From: Rhizophagus clarus
Lineage: Eukaryota > Glomeromycota > Glomeromycetes > Glomerales > Glomeraceae
Assembly: GCA_015698045.1 (NCBI GenBank)
Contig: BLAL01000242.1
Coordinates: 315,001 to 379,000, forward strand
Length of the DNA stretch: 64,000 bases
Direction of reading: 5' to 3'
Position numbers and translations under genes: made by a program
The notes under the pieces: model-generated
Seen by the model: the letters and a program-made list of their open reading frames with translations, nothing else
Told to the model about the DNA's origin: nothing
Database searches by the model: none
In this document: piece by piece, positions 30,911-44,426 of the stretch
How positions within the stretch are numbered: the first letter of the stretch is position 1
How the letters are laid out: every line of letters starts with the position of its first letter

Positions 30911-32660
30911 TTTTTTGTAAATTTATTTGTGAAACTTTTTTAGAAGTGGCACAATTTTCACAATTTTATCATTTTTGTAACAATGAAAATTTCTTTACAA
31001 GCAAATTATATTCTTCAATAATACAAATTTTTAGACGTATTATTATTATTTTTTTTTATTACTCATTTTTAAAATTACTAAAAAATTAATTCAATAAAAT
31101 CATTACAACGATTTATAATTTCATATTAATTTTTCAAATCTTCGACTTTATCCTTATGAGTCATATTTACTATGCAACATTTTGTACGAATTGTAGTAAA
31201 AATAATCATCAGACAAAGATTTTCTGAAACAAAAAAAAAAAAGAATTATTAAAATTTGGTCATGTTTAGATTACCCCTATATAAAAAATAATTTTGAATT
31301 ATGTAATAAATTACGTCTGTGCACATGTCGGGGCAGATTTTTTTCTCAATATTTTTATGGTTAAAGATTTTGATCGGTAAATTAGTATGAATGGTGATCA
31401 TTTCTATTGTCAGTAAATTTAAACAACAACAATACTTAACTGTTAAGAAACGGTTTTCAACTTTAATGTTTATTATATAATTATATGAACTTGATTTGCT
31501 TAGACCATCAGAAGTGTCAATTTGTGTGATCCACCAGTTGACCCGAAATATTCAAGTCTGGTCAATTTTTTTTTTTTTTTTGCGGTTATTTTTATTTATT
31601 TATTTATTTAATTTTTTGAGTAACTGGTAAATTTATTCGTCGCACATGCAATGCCTACCCTTACATGTGATTATTTATACGTTCGTTTATCGTTGCAAAA
31701 AATTCCCTTTATGATTGATTTATTGCTAAAGATATTTTCATTTCTTTTCATTTTTTTATTAATTATTAATATGAGTGTAGGAACGAAAAGAGTGAGTGCA
31801 CAGGGATAAAAAAAAAAGTGGGTGTAAATGACATAGAAAGAAAAAATAAGTATAATGGAACAAAAAAAAAAAAATAAATGTAGTGGAACAATGTAGTGGA
31901 ACAAAAAGGTGAGTATAAAGGAATGAAAAGAAGGTGTAAAGAAACGAAATAGAAGATCGATCGCGATGAAAGGAGGTAGATAAAAAAAAAAAATTGTTAA
32001 CGTAATTTCAAAAGAAAAAAAGCAATATAAAAAATAAAAGACTGTTATCCAAAACTTCAAGTTAATCCTTAAATTTTATGACTAAGCTTGAATAATTTTG
32101 AAACGAGAAACGGAGAAATCTAAAGCGAAATGAATACTGCTTATGTTGGCAAATCATAATAAATTACGGCAATGAATAAATTTATTCATATCATTCTTTT
32201 CGATATATATTACTATATTTAATATAAAGTTTAAATTAACTACGGGTGTTTCTTTTTAATTTATTAATACTATATTTGTTGTTGCCGCCAATAAATTGTT
32301 GCCGCCAATAAAAATAAAATGAAAATAAAGTATAGATGTATATAATTAAGCCACTCAAAGCTTTCGTCAGTTACCGTTCACTCGAGTTTTAAATACTATT
32401 CGCAAGTATGAGTAAGCTAGTTTCTTTTAAAAAGATGTAAATATTTATTCCACATCGGGTATGTTGATCAATGATCAATCTATGCAAGTTTTTTTGCCAA
32501 GAAGCCAAGACTTAAGATGCTGCATATTTTACGTAAAATTATACAAAAGATATTAAATCTGACATAATCATGAAATTATTATAAAAGAATTTTTAAGTCT
32601 CGCTCTCAACATTTCTCAACATTTTTTTACGTAAAAAAAAAAAGATCTATCAATTTCAAA
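30911..32660. other. Intergenic, purine-rich tract, no gene
   Basis: AT-rich. From 31770 to 32040 the plus strand is a G/A-rich degenerate repeat (GGAACAAAAA, GTGTAAA words) like those at 1.2-2.4 kb and 62.4-63.0 kb. Minus-strand frames across it are low-complexity Phe/Leu/Ser. TTGTTGCCGCCAATAAA is duplicated at 32276-32311. Confidence 0.45.
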
Positions 32661-33053
32661 ATGGGTAAATCATTTGAATAAATATGATATTATTCATTAT
32701 TCTTCACGTTATTAATTATCCCTTTAATTTTAATTATGTAGAAGATTTCTTAAACCTCATCAATCACTCAAAAGCTGAAGAACATCATAAAGAAATCTAT
32801 GGAAAAAAGAAGCATGAAGGTAAATTAAGCCATGAATTAATTGCCGGTGCTGTAGGCTTTGAAGCTTATAAAGCTTACGAAAAGAAATGCGCGGAAGATG
32901 GCCACCCCAGTAGCCACGCTCTAGCCAAAGAAATAATAGCAGGCATAGCTGCCGCTGAAATTGATAAGCTCATTGAAACGAAAGGATTAGATTTGATTGA
33001 CGAAGAAAAAGCAAAACATCATGCCAAGGAAGCTGCTAAAAAATTGTATTCAG
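32661..33053 (+). CDS. CipC/DUF3759-like stress-associated protein
   Basis: The core reads 'EIYGKKKHEGKLSHELIAGA', 'GFEAYKAYEKKCAEDGHPSS', 'LAKEIIAGIAAAEIDKLIET' and 'AKHHAKEAAKKLY'. This is the fungal DUF3759 family, whose founder CipC is a concanamycin-induced Aspergillus protein of unknown mechanism. I infer a four-base first exon: ATGG (32661-32664), then an intron GTAAAT...TATGTAG (32665-32741), then GAA GAT TTC, giving the N-terminus 'MEDFLNLINHSKAEEHHK'. This fits the family better than starting inside the intron. The second exon probably ends at TCAG (33053) before GTAATT; candidate acceptors follow at 33188 and 33266, so the last few residues are uncertain. No signal peptide. The expected length of about 110-120 residues is typical. 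Confidence 0.85.
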
Positions 33054-33148
33054 GTAATTTATCAGTAAAAAAATCGTGCAATGTTTATTCATTCGAATTA
33101 ATTTTCTTTACTTGTAAATTCATAGAAAATTATGAAAATGATGATTAA

Positions 33149-35215
33149 GTTTTCGTTCTTTTATATATATATATATATTTTTAATTCAGTCATTTGTCTA
33201 TTGTTAATTTAAATATTATTTATATGAATAAATAGTTTTATTATTTGTACCTTTTGATTCGTACAGTGAAAGAAATAAAATTATCTTGTCATTATTATTA
33301 TGTTTGACTTATCTCCTATTCAATTTTGATTTCTTCCTTATGTATATTCAGTGGCAGTATTAATATTATGGTTTGATATGTTGCTGCTTCTTGTTATCTT
33401 TGAAATCGAGATATAACCTCTTGTTTAAAATAAAATGTTATGAAATAATTAAACGAAATTTTATCAAATCTCTAAATCCAGGTCAGATTCTAACGTAATT
33501 TAAATATAACTCTGAATTCGATCTGATGTTCCTTTGAAAATCTATTCTGAAAAAAAAATAAATAAATAAATAAAATTAACCTTCGGGTCAATTTTTTCCG
33601 TGTGAAATTTTTTCCTAAAGAAATGATCAATTATTATTAAACGTTGTTGATAAAAAGTTTGTGATTCACAAAACAAACTCTGATAATAAAGAAAAAAGTA
33701 ACGAAAACGAATTACCGTTAATTTTATAAATTTTTATAACCGAAATAACAGATAGAACATTAGCTTGTATGGTCAGCACATCTTAAAATAATAAATAATG
33801 TGCTAATACCGAACATAATTCTAAGTTTGAATTTTAGACCTTGGTTTGTTCATTTTACGGTCAAGCGTCGTAATAATACTACCACTTACCTGAAATAGAG
33901 CACAATGGCTTACTGCAACCAATAATCTCGTAATGATTTTCAGATATCATTCCAACCAAAATATCTTCACTATGATGGGGTGTAGTATACCGAAATAGTC
34001 GAGTCGAGGGGTTTGAGGATGTATTCGAACTCGACCCGAATATAAAAACAAACCCGTACAAATAAATACCCGGGTTAGCATTTACTGTATATGACCCGAC
34101 CTCTGACCCGACCCGCCGGTAAACCCGGGTCCAAATAAAATTTTCAGATAAAATAAATTTTTATTATATACTTTGGATGGAAGTGCTGTTACAAATTCAT
34201 CTAATGTTTGTCTGAATAATTACACTCTAAATAACGCCAAAAATTCGTTGTATTTGTTTTATTCCTAAGATTTTAATAAATATAATATTAACAGAGAATT
34301 TTATTTTTCTTATATTTTTTATAAAAAACTTGTAAATAATTAAGCAAAATACTTTTTTTTTCTAAAAAAAAAAAATGCTTACGGACAGTTCAAACACTTA
34401 ACTTCTCTGAGTTTTTGCTTAAAAATCGTGTAATGTAAGCATAAACATTTTAAATACCTGATTAAACCCCGGTTAACCCGGATCAACCCGGGTCAAGTAA
34501 AGGTGTGACCTAACCGGAGGGTCGGGTTGGACTCGTGTCAGATAATGATAAATTCTATTCGGATTTTAAACACAGGTCAGGTCAAATGACCCGGATCCAT
34601 TCATCCTCATCTATAAATCCAGTGGTAACATTATTTCCTTCTGAATCTTTCGAATAAAATATTAGAAGAGCATTATTTCCAACACTCACATCTCTAAGGG
34701 CATAAACAATACTTGAGGTAGTTACAAACCTCGGTACAGGCTTATAATATAGATTCCATATAACCCAGCTTATTTCGTATATTTATTTTTAGAATCAAAA
34801 TTTGTACTATGAATATTATTATCTGAATAATTATGAGTACTCATAGCATTGAAAGTTTTTTGCTGAATGTTATGGGATTCAACGAGCTATTCAACGGGTG
34901 GTTAATTAAAGATTAAGAAAGTCGAACGATTTCAAATTAATAATATTGTAGATAAGAAGGAAAATGTGTTTAAGGCATATTGCATCAACGTTATTATCAT
35001 TATTATCTGAATATATTTGATAAAGTTGAGGTTTCAACAAATTGTTGAATTCATTTTCTTCAGTCTTATTATGATTGTATATTATAATGATAATATTATT
35101 ATTCAAGAGTTAAACTAATTTTTTCAGGAATTAAAAATTCTGTTTGTCACGTTATAGTTAATTTCTTAATGCCGTAATACCGGCCAAATGTCACGTGAGG
35201 GAAGAAAATTCGGTC
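33149..35215. other. Intergenic; GC-rich repeat patch, no gene
   Basis: Mostly AT-rich. Between about 33985 and 34140, and again 34460-34600, runs of ACCCG/GGGTC words (ACCCGACCCGCCGG, CCCGGGTCAAG, ACCCGGATC) flank an AT-rich middle. The outer edges, GAGGATGTATTCG and CGGATCCATTCATCCTC, are weakly inverted, so this may be a decayed MITE of ~620 bp. No coding frame is supported. Confidence 0.45.
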
Positions 35216-35223
35216 ATTCGGTG

Positions 35224-35647
35224 CAGGGACGATATTTCACAATAAATCACATACTAGTTTGTCTGTTCTGACCAACTGTCTGGGATAAAAATAAAAATAA
35301 AAATAAGTTCACAATAAATCACAAAAATCACAAAATTTTACATTACTCGCCACACAATTTCACAAAATTTGAATTTATCTGTTATACATATACAACACAT
35401 AAATCCACACAATTTCCACACAATTTCCACATAACTTCCATATAATTTCCATATAATTCTCAGAATCTGCAGACTGCGGCATTTACGGAGAAATCACATA
35501 CGTTTCTTAGGTAAAATTTATGGTTTATTCCAACGAAATATCGCATAAAATCACAAATTGTTAAAAAATAAGGTTACAACAACACAAAATTAGTTTAAAT
35601 AACACACAAAATTTGCCTTATACCACCACAAAAAATCATTGTCCCTG
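35224..35647. mobile_element. hAT-type MITE, 424 bp, 8-bp target duplication
   Basis: The ends are CAGGGACGATATTTCACAAT on the left and ATCATTGTCCCTG on the right. The exact duplication ATTCGGTG lies at 35216-35223 and 35648-35655. The interior repeats CACAATTTCCACA-type words. No coding capacity. CAGGG ends with an 8-bp duplication are diagnostic of hAT. The ends differ from those of the MITE at 20955, so these are two families. Confidence 0.88.
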
Positions 35648-35655
35648 ATTCGGTG

Positions 35656-36271
35656 TAGCAAATTCAGCTGATTTACCCCGGATTTACCCCAGTATCACTG
35701 TCACTTTTCTCTCCCACGTGACTTTTCTGCCGGCATTATGGAATTAAGAAATTAACCATGTGATGAATTATTACGTGACAAATAGGGTTTCACCTCGAAA
35801 AATTTGTTCCCAGAATACTTAGAACAAAGAGGTGTGACGCGAGGTGACAAATATTTTTCTTATGGTCACGTGGGGAAGAAAAGTGACGGTGATACTGGGT
35901 AAGATATTCAACGGACCAAAGTCATGTGATGTAATTCATGTGATCATTAAACACCTTTTTCACGGTTTTGCAGGCCGTGTAATGCTTGCTACTCTAATTT
36001 AATTATGAACCCAAACTTTTATCAAATTCTCGTGTTTTATTTCCATGATCTCTCATATTCATAATAATTGAACATTTCGGAGTTTTAATTTTCCTTTTTT
36101 ATTGTATCAAAGAATTATTATTTTTTTTTTTTTTTAAAGAAAAAACTTGTTATGGTAATAAATTCTGCCATGTAGAAGAATTCTGTTGAGTATTACTAGC
36201 ATAATGTAGTAAACTGCGTCTGCATCAGAATTAGTTTAGCTTGGTCTCAAACCGGACATTGGTTATTCCAC
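35656..36271. other. Intergenic before the LTR element
   Basis: CACGTGA words recur (35717, 35868). No gene or repeat is recognised. Confidence 0.4.
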
Positions 36272-36716
36272 TGTTACTCTGGTCAGTTCGTCGATCAGGT
36301 AACTATGACTTGGAGACAGGGATGCAATAGATATGTCTCAAGTCCAATCAACAAGACACACTATTCACAAAGGGACAGTTCGTTTATAAGGTAAAAGAGT
36401 TTATTTATTAATTATATGAACTTGTTATTATAACTTTGTTATTACACTCTCTGATATTTTTCAACTAAAAAGAAATTTCAGGATATTTATACAAAATAAA
36501 ATATATTTAAAAATATAACAAATAAATCTAATATATCAAATAAAACTAATAAATTAAATAAATAAAATAAATCAATTAAATCAAATAAATCAGATAAATC
36601 AAATAAAACTGATATATCAAATAAATCGGAAATATCAAAAATAACAGGCTATGATGGCTTTGGCTTAGGCGGCTCTACATACTTTGCCACAATGTCACGT
36701 GATTACTACGCCAACA
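36272..36716 (-). repeat. LTR of the Gypsy element (3' LTR in its own orientation)
   Basis: Matches 44427-44872 almost base for base. It contains short tandem AAATAAATC-type repeats. Confidence 0.93.
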
Positions 36717-37133
36717 GTTCTCCCCTTCTTTAGTTTGAACTCCGTTGAAAACTTTTTCTTTTTACCACACTACACACCCAACCCGCTAGTACATGGGGGT
36801 CACTCGTGATATACCAAGCTAAGAGGCCCCCGAAGGGAATTCGTGCCGAAGCCCGAAATTAGCAAGGCATAGAAGCCGATCATTTTGGCCAGGAATGACC
36901 GAGTACGTGTGACAGCGATTTTGTGTTGATGATGGACTCATATTTATACCAATTTTTGAATTTGTTAGAATTATGGGATTGGAATTAGTGGAAAAATGTT
37001 GGTAAATTCTGATAAAATTCGGTTTAATTTTTGGTGGTAATTTCTGGGAAGTTTCTTCATTTAAATTTTCATCAATGTCGCACTATCTCAAAATCATCTT
37101 CATCTTTTTTTTTTTTCTTCATTAATTTTCAAT

Positions 37134-37607
37134 ATGACTCGCACTGACACCAATGTTGCTCGTCGAAAACTTCGCAGTTCGCGTGCCTCTCGAGGCCAAA
37201 ATAATAAAAAAAAACATAATAAACCAAGTAAGGCCGTCAGAAGAAGGCATTTTCGAAGAAAAGGTATTGATAAGCCTCAAAAAGGTGAGGGCTTGGCTCA
37301 ACAAGCTTTGGAAGTTGCTGGAGAGCTTTTTGTAACGAAAGAAGAAGAAGTAGAGAAATTACAACAAGAAATAAATCAGAAAAATGGGGAACTTGGCCAT
37401 TATAAGGAGTTAGCAGGGTTTAATAAAGATTTACGAGAACAAGTATTTTCATTAACTAAGGATAAGAAGCGGTATAGGAGGGAAAGGGAAGGTTGGAAGG
37501 TACAACATGAGAGGGAACATAAAAGGGCTAATGAGGCAAAAGAAACTATTTCCAATTATGAAACATATATGAGAGAAAATAATTTAGAACCACCATCTAC
37601 TATTTAG
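37134..37607 (+). CDS. Antisense frame inside the Gypsy element, basic coiled-coil protein
   Basis: A 157-codon open frame on the strand opposite gag-pol, between the integrase end and the 3' LTR. Residues 10-45 are strongly basic (RRKLRSSRASR, RRRHFRRKG), which suits nuclear or nucleic-acid binding. Residues 65-150 have a heptad-like Glu/Lys/Leu pattern ('EEEVEKLQQEINQKN') typical of a coiled coil. No known domain is recognised. Antisense extra frames are known in some plant Ty3/Gypsy lineages; whether this one is expressed cannot be judged from sequence. Confidence 0.5.
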   Translation: MTRTDTNVARRKLRSSRASRGQNNKKKHNKPSKAVRRRHFRRKGIDKPQKGEGLAQQALEVAGELFVTKEEEVEKLQQEINQKNGELGHYKELAGFNKDLREQVFSLTKDKKRYRREREGWKVQHEREHKRANEAKETISNYETYMRENNLEPPSTI

Positions 37608-38569
37608 ATTTTTCTTCTTTTTTTTTTTCTTTTTCCTAATAAATTTTCATAAAATTTTCTATTTTCTATTAAATTATTTTGGGGAGTTAAGTCGCGTATT
37701 TTTGCTGATCATTTGTGAAACTAAAATTAACACTAAATTAAATTTGGATCTGCCATCATTACTAATTTCTATTTTTGTAGATTATACTTGCGTCAATTAA
37801 TTAAATTAATTTAGACTTAATTTATTTAATCCAATCAATAATTTTTCCAATAAATTATGATGTAATTATAAAGAATTTTGATCCAATAATCCTTGCACTA
37901 TTTCTCGTAACTGTTTCACCTGACTTCTATTTATTTTCCTTGCTATTTGCACAGTAATGTAAAAAGTACCAAGTATTTTAATTGGTTGATGTTCAAATAT
38001 ATCAAAGACATTTTCTGACATTCTCGTATAATGATTAGTTAATTTTTGCTTATATCTAAATTGTTGAGCTTTAGTTTCTAAACTATTTAATAATTTTCCA
38101 ATATAATAAGCATTGATTAGTGAGTTTAATCGTTCTTTCAATTGAATTGATCGTCGTAATGCAGCATAAGCATTTTTAAATTGTTCATCAAAAGGAGCAG
38201 CTTCATCATAGGGTGGTATTAAATCTCCATTTTCAAAAGGAAGTTCTAGTTGTAAATCTTGAGTTAAAAGGTCAATTAATCTATTATTGGAAGATTCCAT
38301 TCTTTCTGATCGTAGTAAGGTTTTAGTAAACTTCCATTGAAAGGAGCTTTTAGGACTTTTCCTTGCATATCCCTTATTTTATAGCTTTCATTTTGTAAAA
38401 CCGCATGAATATAATAGGGTCCCTTCCATTTTTCATCTAATTTTCCAGACCATTGTTTCGCTTTTTCAGCCTTGTACAATAAAACTTTATCTCCTATTTG
38501 AAAAGATCTATGACGTTTAATTTGCTGATCATGATGTAATTTCTGTTTGGCTTGTTGCTGATCTATCCT

Positions 38570-41500
38570 TTGTCAGGTAGATTCTCTATCATGTGGTAAC
38601 TCATTAACTAATTTGTTGATCCTATCGGATAATTGTTCTTCATTTTGGGTAAGATCATCAATTGGCAACTTTGCTTCACGACCATATGTTAAATAAAAAG
38701 GAGATATTTTGGTTGTGGATTGTTTACTTGTACGATAAGCAAATAAAACTGGCTGAATAAACTGATCCCACTGTTCTACTTGTTTGACTAATTTAGCTAA
38801 AGATTCACATAAAGTTCTATTGAATCTTTCTACTAATCCATTGGTTTGGGGATGATATGGTGTTGATAATAAATGCTTAATCTCAAATCTTTTGGTTAAA
38901 CGATCAATAATTTGATTATTAAAATGAGTTCCTCGATCTGTCAGTATTTTCTGAGGGCATCCATGTCGGCATATAATGTCTTCATATATGAATTTCTCAG
39001 TTTCTTCTGCTGTAGCTCTAGGTACTGCTTTTGCTTCAGGCCATTTAGTCAGGTAATCCATAGCAACTATAATATATTTATTTCCATTAGAAGTCTTTGG
39101 TAAAGGTCCTACAAAATCTATTCCTATTTGATAAAAAGGTGAATGTACAGGTATTGGATGTAATAATTGATGAGTTTGAGGTTTTCCTCTTCTTTGACAT
39201 GAGTCACAATTTTTAACATATTCTCTAATATTTTCATACATCTGAGGCCAGTAATATCTAGTACGAATTTTGTTGAACATAATTTCAGTTCCAAAGTGTC
39301 CAGAAGTAGGATCATTATGTACCATGTAAAGAACTGGTTCCATTTCATGTACTCTAATTACTCTTAATAAATTTCCTTCTTTCTGTTTGTCTTTTCTATA
39401 TAAATAGTTGTTTTTAATAATAAAAGGAGTACAAAAGTTTTTGAATTGTTTGATAAGTTGTTGAGTATTTAAATCTGATGGTAGTTGTTGAGTAGTTAAA
39501 TATTGAAAAATTCTATTATACTGGGTTGTATCCATTGTTATAAAATTACTTAAATAAAATAAAATATTAGGCTGTCTGTCACAATGCAGGCACTTTTCGC
39601 TTTCACCTTTTAATAAATTTGTTATTTGTTAAGGATTTAATCTAAGGAAGCTACAAATGGCTCAGTAGAGATGGTATAAGGGGGTAATCCATAGGAAAGT
39701 CGTAAGAAGCATTTTAAATAATGAACAAGGTTGGTTTGTTTCACTCCTTCAGGTTCCTCCCACCAAGGTTGGTTTACCAAAAATTCTGGCTTCATATCAG
39801 GTCGTATTTTCCCTAAAGTAAATCCAATAATGCAATCATGAAGGATAGTTCCATATGGGAGGTTCTTTTTGCACATTGTACAATAAGTATGAATATGATG
39901 ATTTTCTATGTCACATTCAAAGGTGCATCTACTTCCTCCTCTATTGATAGGTTGACCAGCAATTACTTGCTTTATTTGAATAAACTCTTGGAATAATTCT
40001 TGTAATTCTTCCTTTGAAAAATAATATGCAGGAGTTTGGACTCCTTCTATATCATCATTCAAAATTAAAATATCTTGGCCTTCTTCTAGCCATTCTTCCT
40101 GATGGTTTGGATGATCTTCTTGGTCGTGTATTTGCTGGTAGTATTCTTGCCAATCTCTTTCATAGTCTGATCCTAAAGTGCTGTTATCATTTCCCCAACA
40201 TATACATTGAATTTCTTCACAATTTTCACATGGTTGAGGATAAATAATTTCGTATATTTCTGCTACTGGTTTGGTAGTGATGTCTTCTTCAGAGTCTGCT
40301 TCATAATCTTCCTCTTCTATGGGGGTTAAAGTTATTGGAGCAGATAAAGTATGCTTGGTAGGTCCAGGATATGTTTCTAATTCAATTAGGAAACAGAATG
40401 TTTCTTCAGGAGTTCTAGATAATGTATCAGCATTGGCATTAAGTTTTCCTGGTCTGTGTTTGATCTCAAAGTCGTACTGCTGTAATTCCATTACCCAGCG
40501 GGCTCTTCTTCCTTTTGGCATCTTGGAAGTCTTTAACCATTTGAGGGCAGAGTGGTCAGTAATGATGGTGAATGGTCTTAATCCTAAGTAGTGTTGAAAA
40601 TGTTTTATGGCCCATACTACAGCCAAACACTCTTGGTCTGTTACAGAGTAGTTCTTTTCTGCTGGATTAAGGCTTCTGCTTGCATAGGCAATTACATGTT
40701 CTTTACCATCTTCCTTTATTTGAGATAATACAGCACCTAATCCAATTCCAGAGGCGTCAGTATAGATAATGAAAGGTTTGTCGAAATCTGGATAACTTAG
40801 TACAGGGGCTTTAATTAGCATCTCCTTTAGTCTGTCAAAGGCTTGCTGTTGCTTTTCCTCCCAGTTGAAAGGAGCATCTTTCTTTAACAAAGTGAGCATT
40901 GGTCTTGCAATTCGGGAGAAATCCTTAATAAATTTCCTATAATAGGAGAATAATCCAAGAGCAGCTCTTAATTGAGTTAGGTTTGTTGGTATTGGGTAAT
41001 TCTTGACTTTGTCAATCTTTCTGGGTCTGGTTTGATTCCATCACTTCCTACTACATGTCCTAGGAAGTGTATATTAGGTAATGCAAAATAGCATTTCTTT
41101 AATTTTATTTTTAGGTTGGAATTTCTGAGCGCTTGAAAAACTTGAGCTATATGGTCCATGTGTTGCTCAAAGGTTCCTTTGGTGTAGATGATTACATCAT
41201 CCAGATACACGGCTACAAAGTCATTCAAAAATTCTTGCAGCACTCTATTCATTAATCTTTGGAATGTTCCAGGAGCATAGCTTAACCCAAAAGGCATGAC
41301 TAGGAATTCATACAATCCAAAGGGAGTTACAAAGGCAGTCTTTTCAATATCAGCTTCGTCCATGGCTACTTGCCAATAACCACTGGCAAGATCCAAGGTA
41401 GTGAACCATTTGGCTTGTCCAAAACTTTCCAACAGGTCATCAATTCTAGGGAGTGGGTAGGCATCTGCTTTTGTAATAGCATTTAGTTTTCTATAATCAA

Positions 41501-42750
41501 TGCAGATTCGCTTATCTCCTCCTTTCTTATCCACAATTACAACAGGTGAAGCCCAGGGGCTACATGATTTTCTAATGATTCCATTTTCTTCCATTTTTAC
41601 AATTTCTTCCTTTAGAAATTCTTTATTTTTAGGATTAATTCTGTAGGGTGCTTGGGAAATGGGTCGTGCATCTCCAATATAAATTTTGTGTTTTATGAGA
41701 TTTGTTCTACCAATCTCAGTCTGACTTTTGGCACAAATATCTCTGAAGGATGTAAGCAAATTGTTGAATAATTGTTGCTGGTGCACATCCAAAGGTCCAA
41801 GGTTAAGTTTATGAGGCTCTTCTTGGGTGGCAGTGACGGCTAAATAAATGGCTGGATTTTCATCCTCACTTTCTTCTATCTCTTCCTCAGATTCTTCATA
41901 TGGGGTGTGATTAGTCCAAGGGTTAAATTCTAGGTCGGATATATCAGAAAAATCATCAGATAAGTCTGACAGGTAAAGAGGGGATTCTTCTATCTCTTCC
42001 TCTTCATATTCTTCACTATCAGTTTCCTCTTCATCATAGGACTCAGCAGGTCTTCCTCTAGTGCATTGCATAGGAACAGTAATCCGTTTCTTTCTCCACA
42101 AGATAGTCAGTGTACCTTCTTCCCAATCCAAATTGGCTTTGACCTTTTTAAGCCAATCATTTCCAAGAATAAAAACTTCATCTGTAGAATCCAACACTTG
42201 AATGTTGAGGTTGATGAGATGAGATTTTACTTCTATAGGAAAATCTTTTACTTCTCCTAAGGATCTAACTTTAGTACCATTGGCAGTTACAATTACTAAG
42301 TTGGAAGGCCCATTTATAGAATATCCAAGTCGTTTCATGAGCTTTTTGGTGATGATACTAGTGGCAGCACCACTATCAATGACGGCTGAAATAGGTTCTC
42401 CATCTACTCTCAATTGGCATCTGGCAGCAGTAGTAGGAGCATCATTGGCTGAGGAGATAAAATTAGTCTCTCTAGTTCTCTTGACACTTTTAAGCATTGC
42501 ACTTCTATATTTTGGAATTTGAGATGAGGCTTGTCCAATAGTTAATCCACAGGGAAGATCTTTAATGTATTGGGCAATGTCGAACTCAGTTACATTTTCA
42601 ATAGGTGCGGGCCTCATTTTAAATTTTCTTTTGATCTTTTGAGCTTTAATGGTGGATGGGGTAGTTTCTGCTGAAGGAACAACTGGAATGATATATTCCT
42701 CTCCTCCTTCATCCATTTCATCTCCTGTTCTCACTCTTTTTCTTAGTTGT
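38570..42750 (-). other. pol region of the Gypsy element
   Basis: The domains run downward in coordinate. Protease ('AVIDSGAATSII') is near 42.4 kb, and RT ('YPLPRIDDLL', 'YLDDVIIY') is near 41.2-41.5 kb. RNase H ('YTDASGIGLGAVLS') is near 40.7 kb, and integrase ('NCDSCQRRGKP', 'IGIDFVGPLP', 'TDRGTHFNN', 'NGLVERFNR') is near 38.8-39.3 kb. An acidic insertion follows the protease. Order and motifs identify Ty3/Gypsy; no chromodomain is obvious. Confidence 0.9.
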
Positions 42751-42899
42751 CTTTCTTTTCCAGATTCTGAACGAGTATTTACATATACTTCATATTCAGC
42801 CTCATCCTCCTCTTCTTCATCATAGGAGTAGTATTCTTCTTCTTCAACATATTCTTCATCCAGGAAATTAACAGGTCTGGTGAAAAGCTTTCTATTATT

Positions 42900-44330
42900 A
42901 TTACTATTTCCTGAGTTGTTATTTCTATTACTTCTGCACTCTCTGGAGATATGTCCTACTTTCCCACATTTGAACAGGTTAGTTTAGTTTTATCTCTAGC
43001 CTTTTCTGTAGTCGCTCTAAAATTTCTGGGCTTGCTATTATTGTTACTATTATTTTGAGCTAGCAATGCTGATGATAAGGTTGCATAATTAAGAGTCAAT
43101 TGTTGGAGTTGTTGAGTTAATGCATCTACATCTGGGTCATTCTTGCTAGTGGAAGATCCAGCAGCAGGAGTGATTGGTAAAGGAGCATTTTCCTTCACAG
43201 CAGCAGGAACATTTAAAGAAACTGACTTTGTAGGAACATAATTATATCCAGTTTCTACCAATTTTGCACGGGTAATTGCATCATTTAAAGTAGTAGGATT
43301 GTTGGTAGATACTAAAGGAGTCAGCAGAGGGTTTAGTCCATACAAATACATTCGCACTTGTAATGCAGCAGGAACAGGTGGAGGATCAGTAGTTCCATTC
43401 ACTTTTCTTAAGACTTTCTTGAATCTTCTAGAGTAGTCTTCAACTTTTTCTTCAGCTGTTTGTCTGATAGTCATCAGTTCATAGTACCATTGATTTTTCT
43501 TAGTTTCAGGAGAGAAATATGCTTCAAACTGGTGTACAAAACTGGCATTTTGGTTTGTATTATCATTCCAAACAGTAAGACCATTACCATTGGCTCTGAA
43601 CCAGTCATGGGCTGCATCCTTCAAGTATCCTGCAGCTATAGCTATTCTTCTGTTACCTGTCCACTGATTAGTATTAGCAGCTGTTTCAAAACGTTCCAAC
43701 CATTCATAAGGGTCTTCGTCATCTTTTCCATGAAAGTTATCTACTTTGGCTATGGTTAATTCACGAGGAGGTGGAGCATTTCCTAATGCAGTGGTCAACT
43801 GTGTAATATTTTGGCCATTAGTACCAAAAATAGTAGTTAAAACTGCAGTAAGTTGATCTTGATTCATAGTTTCAGGAGGTGCTTCTGGTGGAGGTAGGTT
43901 GTGGTATAGATTATATAGCTTGGTGGTTTGATATTCAGTAGGTGCAGAGGAGTATCCTTGGGTTTCTTCACAAAGAGCAGGTATATAATATAATAATTCT
44001 AGTATAGGAGTGCTAAGGGTGGAAAATAGTATGCTTTTTAGAATTTCAGTAGTAAGGCCAGCAGCAGTATTCAGTTCAGCGATATTTTCTTTTAGTTTGG
44101 CAAAGGTAATAACAGTGCAAAGGTTGTAGTTTCTAGCAGAATGATTATCTTTAATCCAATTCCAAAAGTTAAAGAATCCAGTAGGATGTTGGTTATAAAG
44201 TATTTCTCCTGATGGGGTATAACAAAAATTACAATAAGGAGCTCTTTCAAAGGCAGGTCTTCTTCTCTGAAGGTGCTTATTTCTGTGATGTTTTCTTTGG
44301 CTCTTTTTAGTACCGTAATATGGCATTCAA
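42900..44330 (-). other. gag region of the Gypsy element
   Basis: A capsid-type gag with the retrotransposon-gag pattern ('YEWLERFETAANTNQW', 'AAGYLKDAAHDWFRANG') near 43.6-43.7 kb. It is followed by a Pro/Ala/Asn-rich linker and the beginning of a Cys-containing basic end. This is part of the fossil element above. Confidence 0.85.
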
Positions 44331-44426
44331 TTGGGTGCAAGTACGTCTGCAATTGTTTTTCTTCTCAAGTACGTCTGAGAGAACCAGTATAGACAGTTCG
44401 TCGCTATACCTGGCAGGAATCACCAA

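Noticed and set aside
33985-34610. GC-rich block as a defined MITE
   Set aside because: The outer inverted words are too weak and no target duplication was found; kept only as an unassigned repeat patch.
38912-40591. Plus-strand frames across the Gypsy pol region
   Set aside because: Shadows of the pol domains on the other strand; unlike 37134-37607 they lack independent character.
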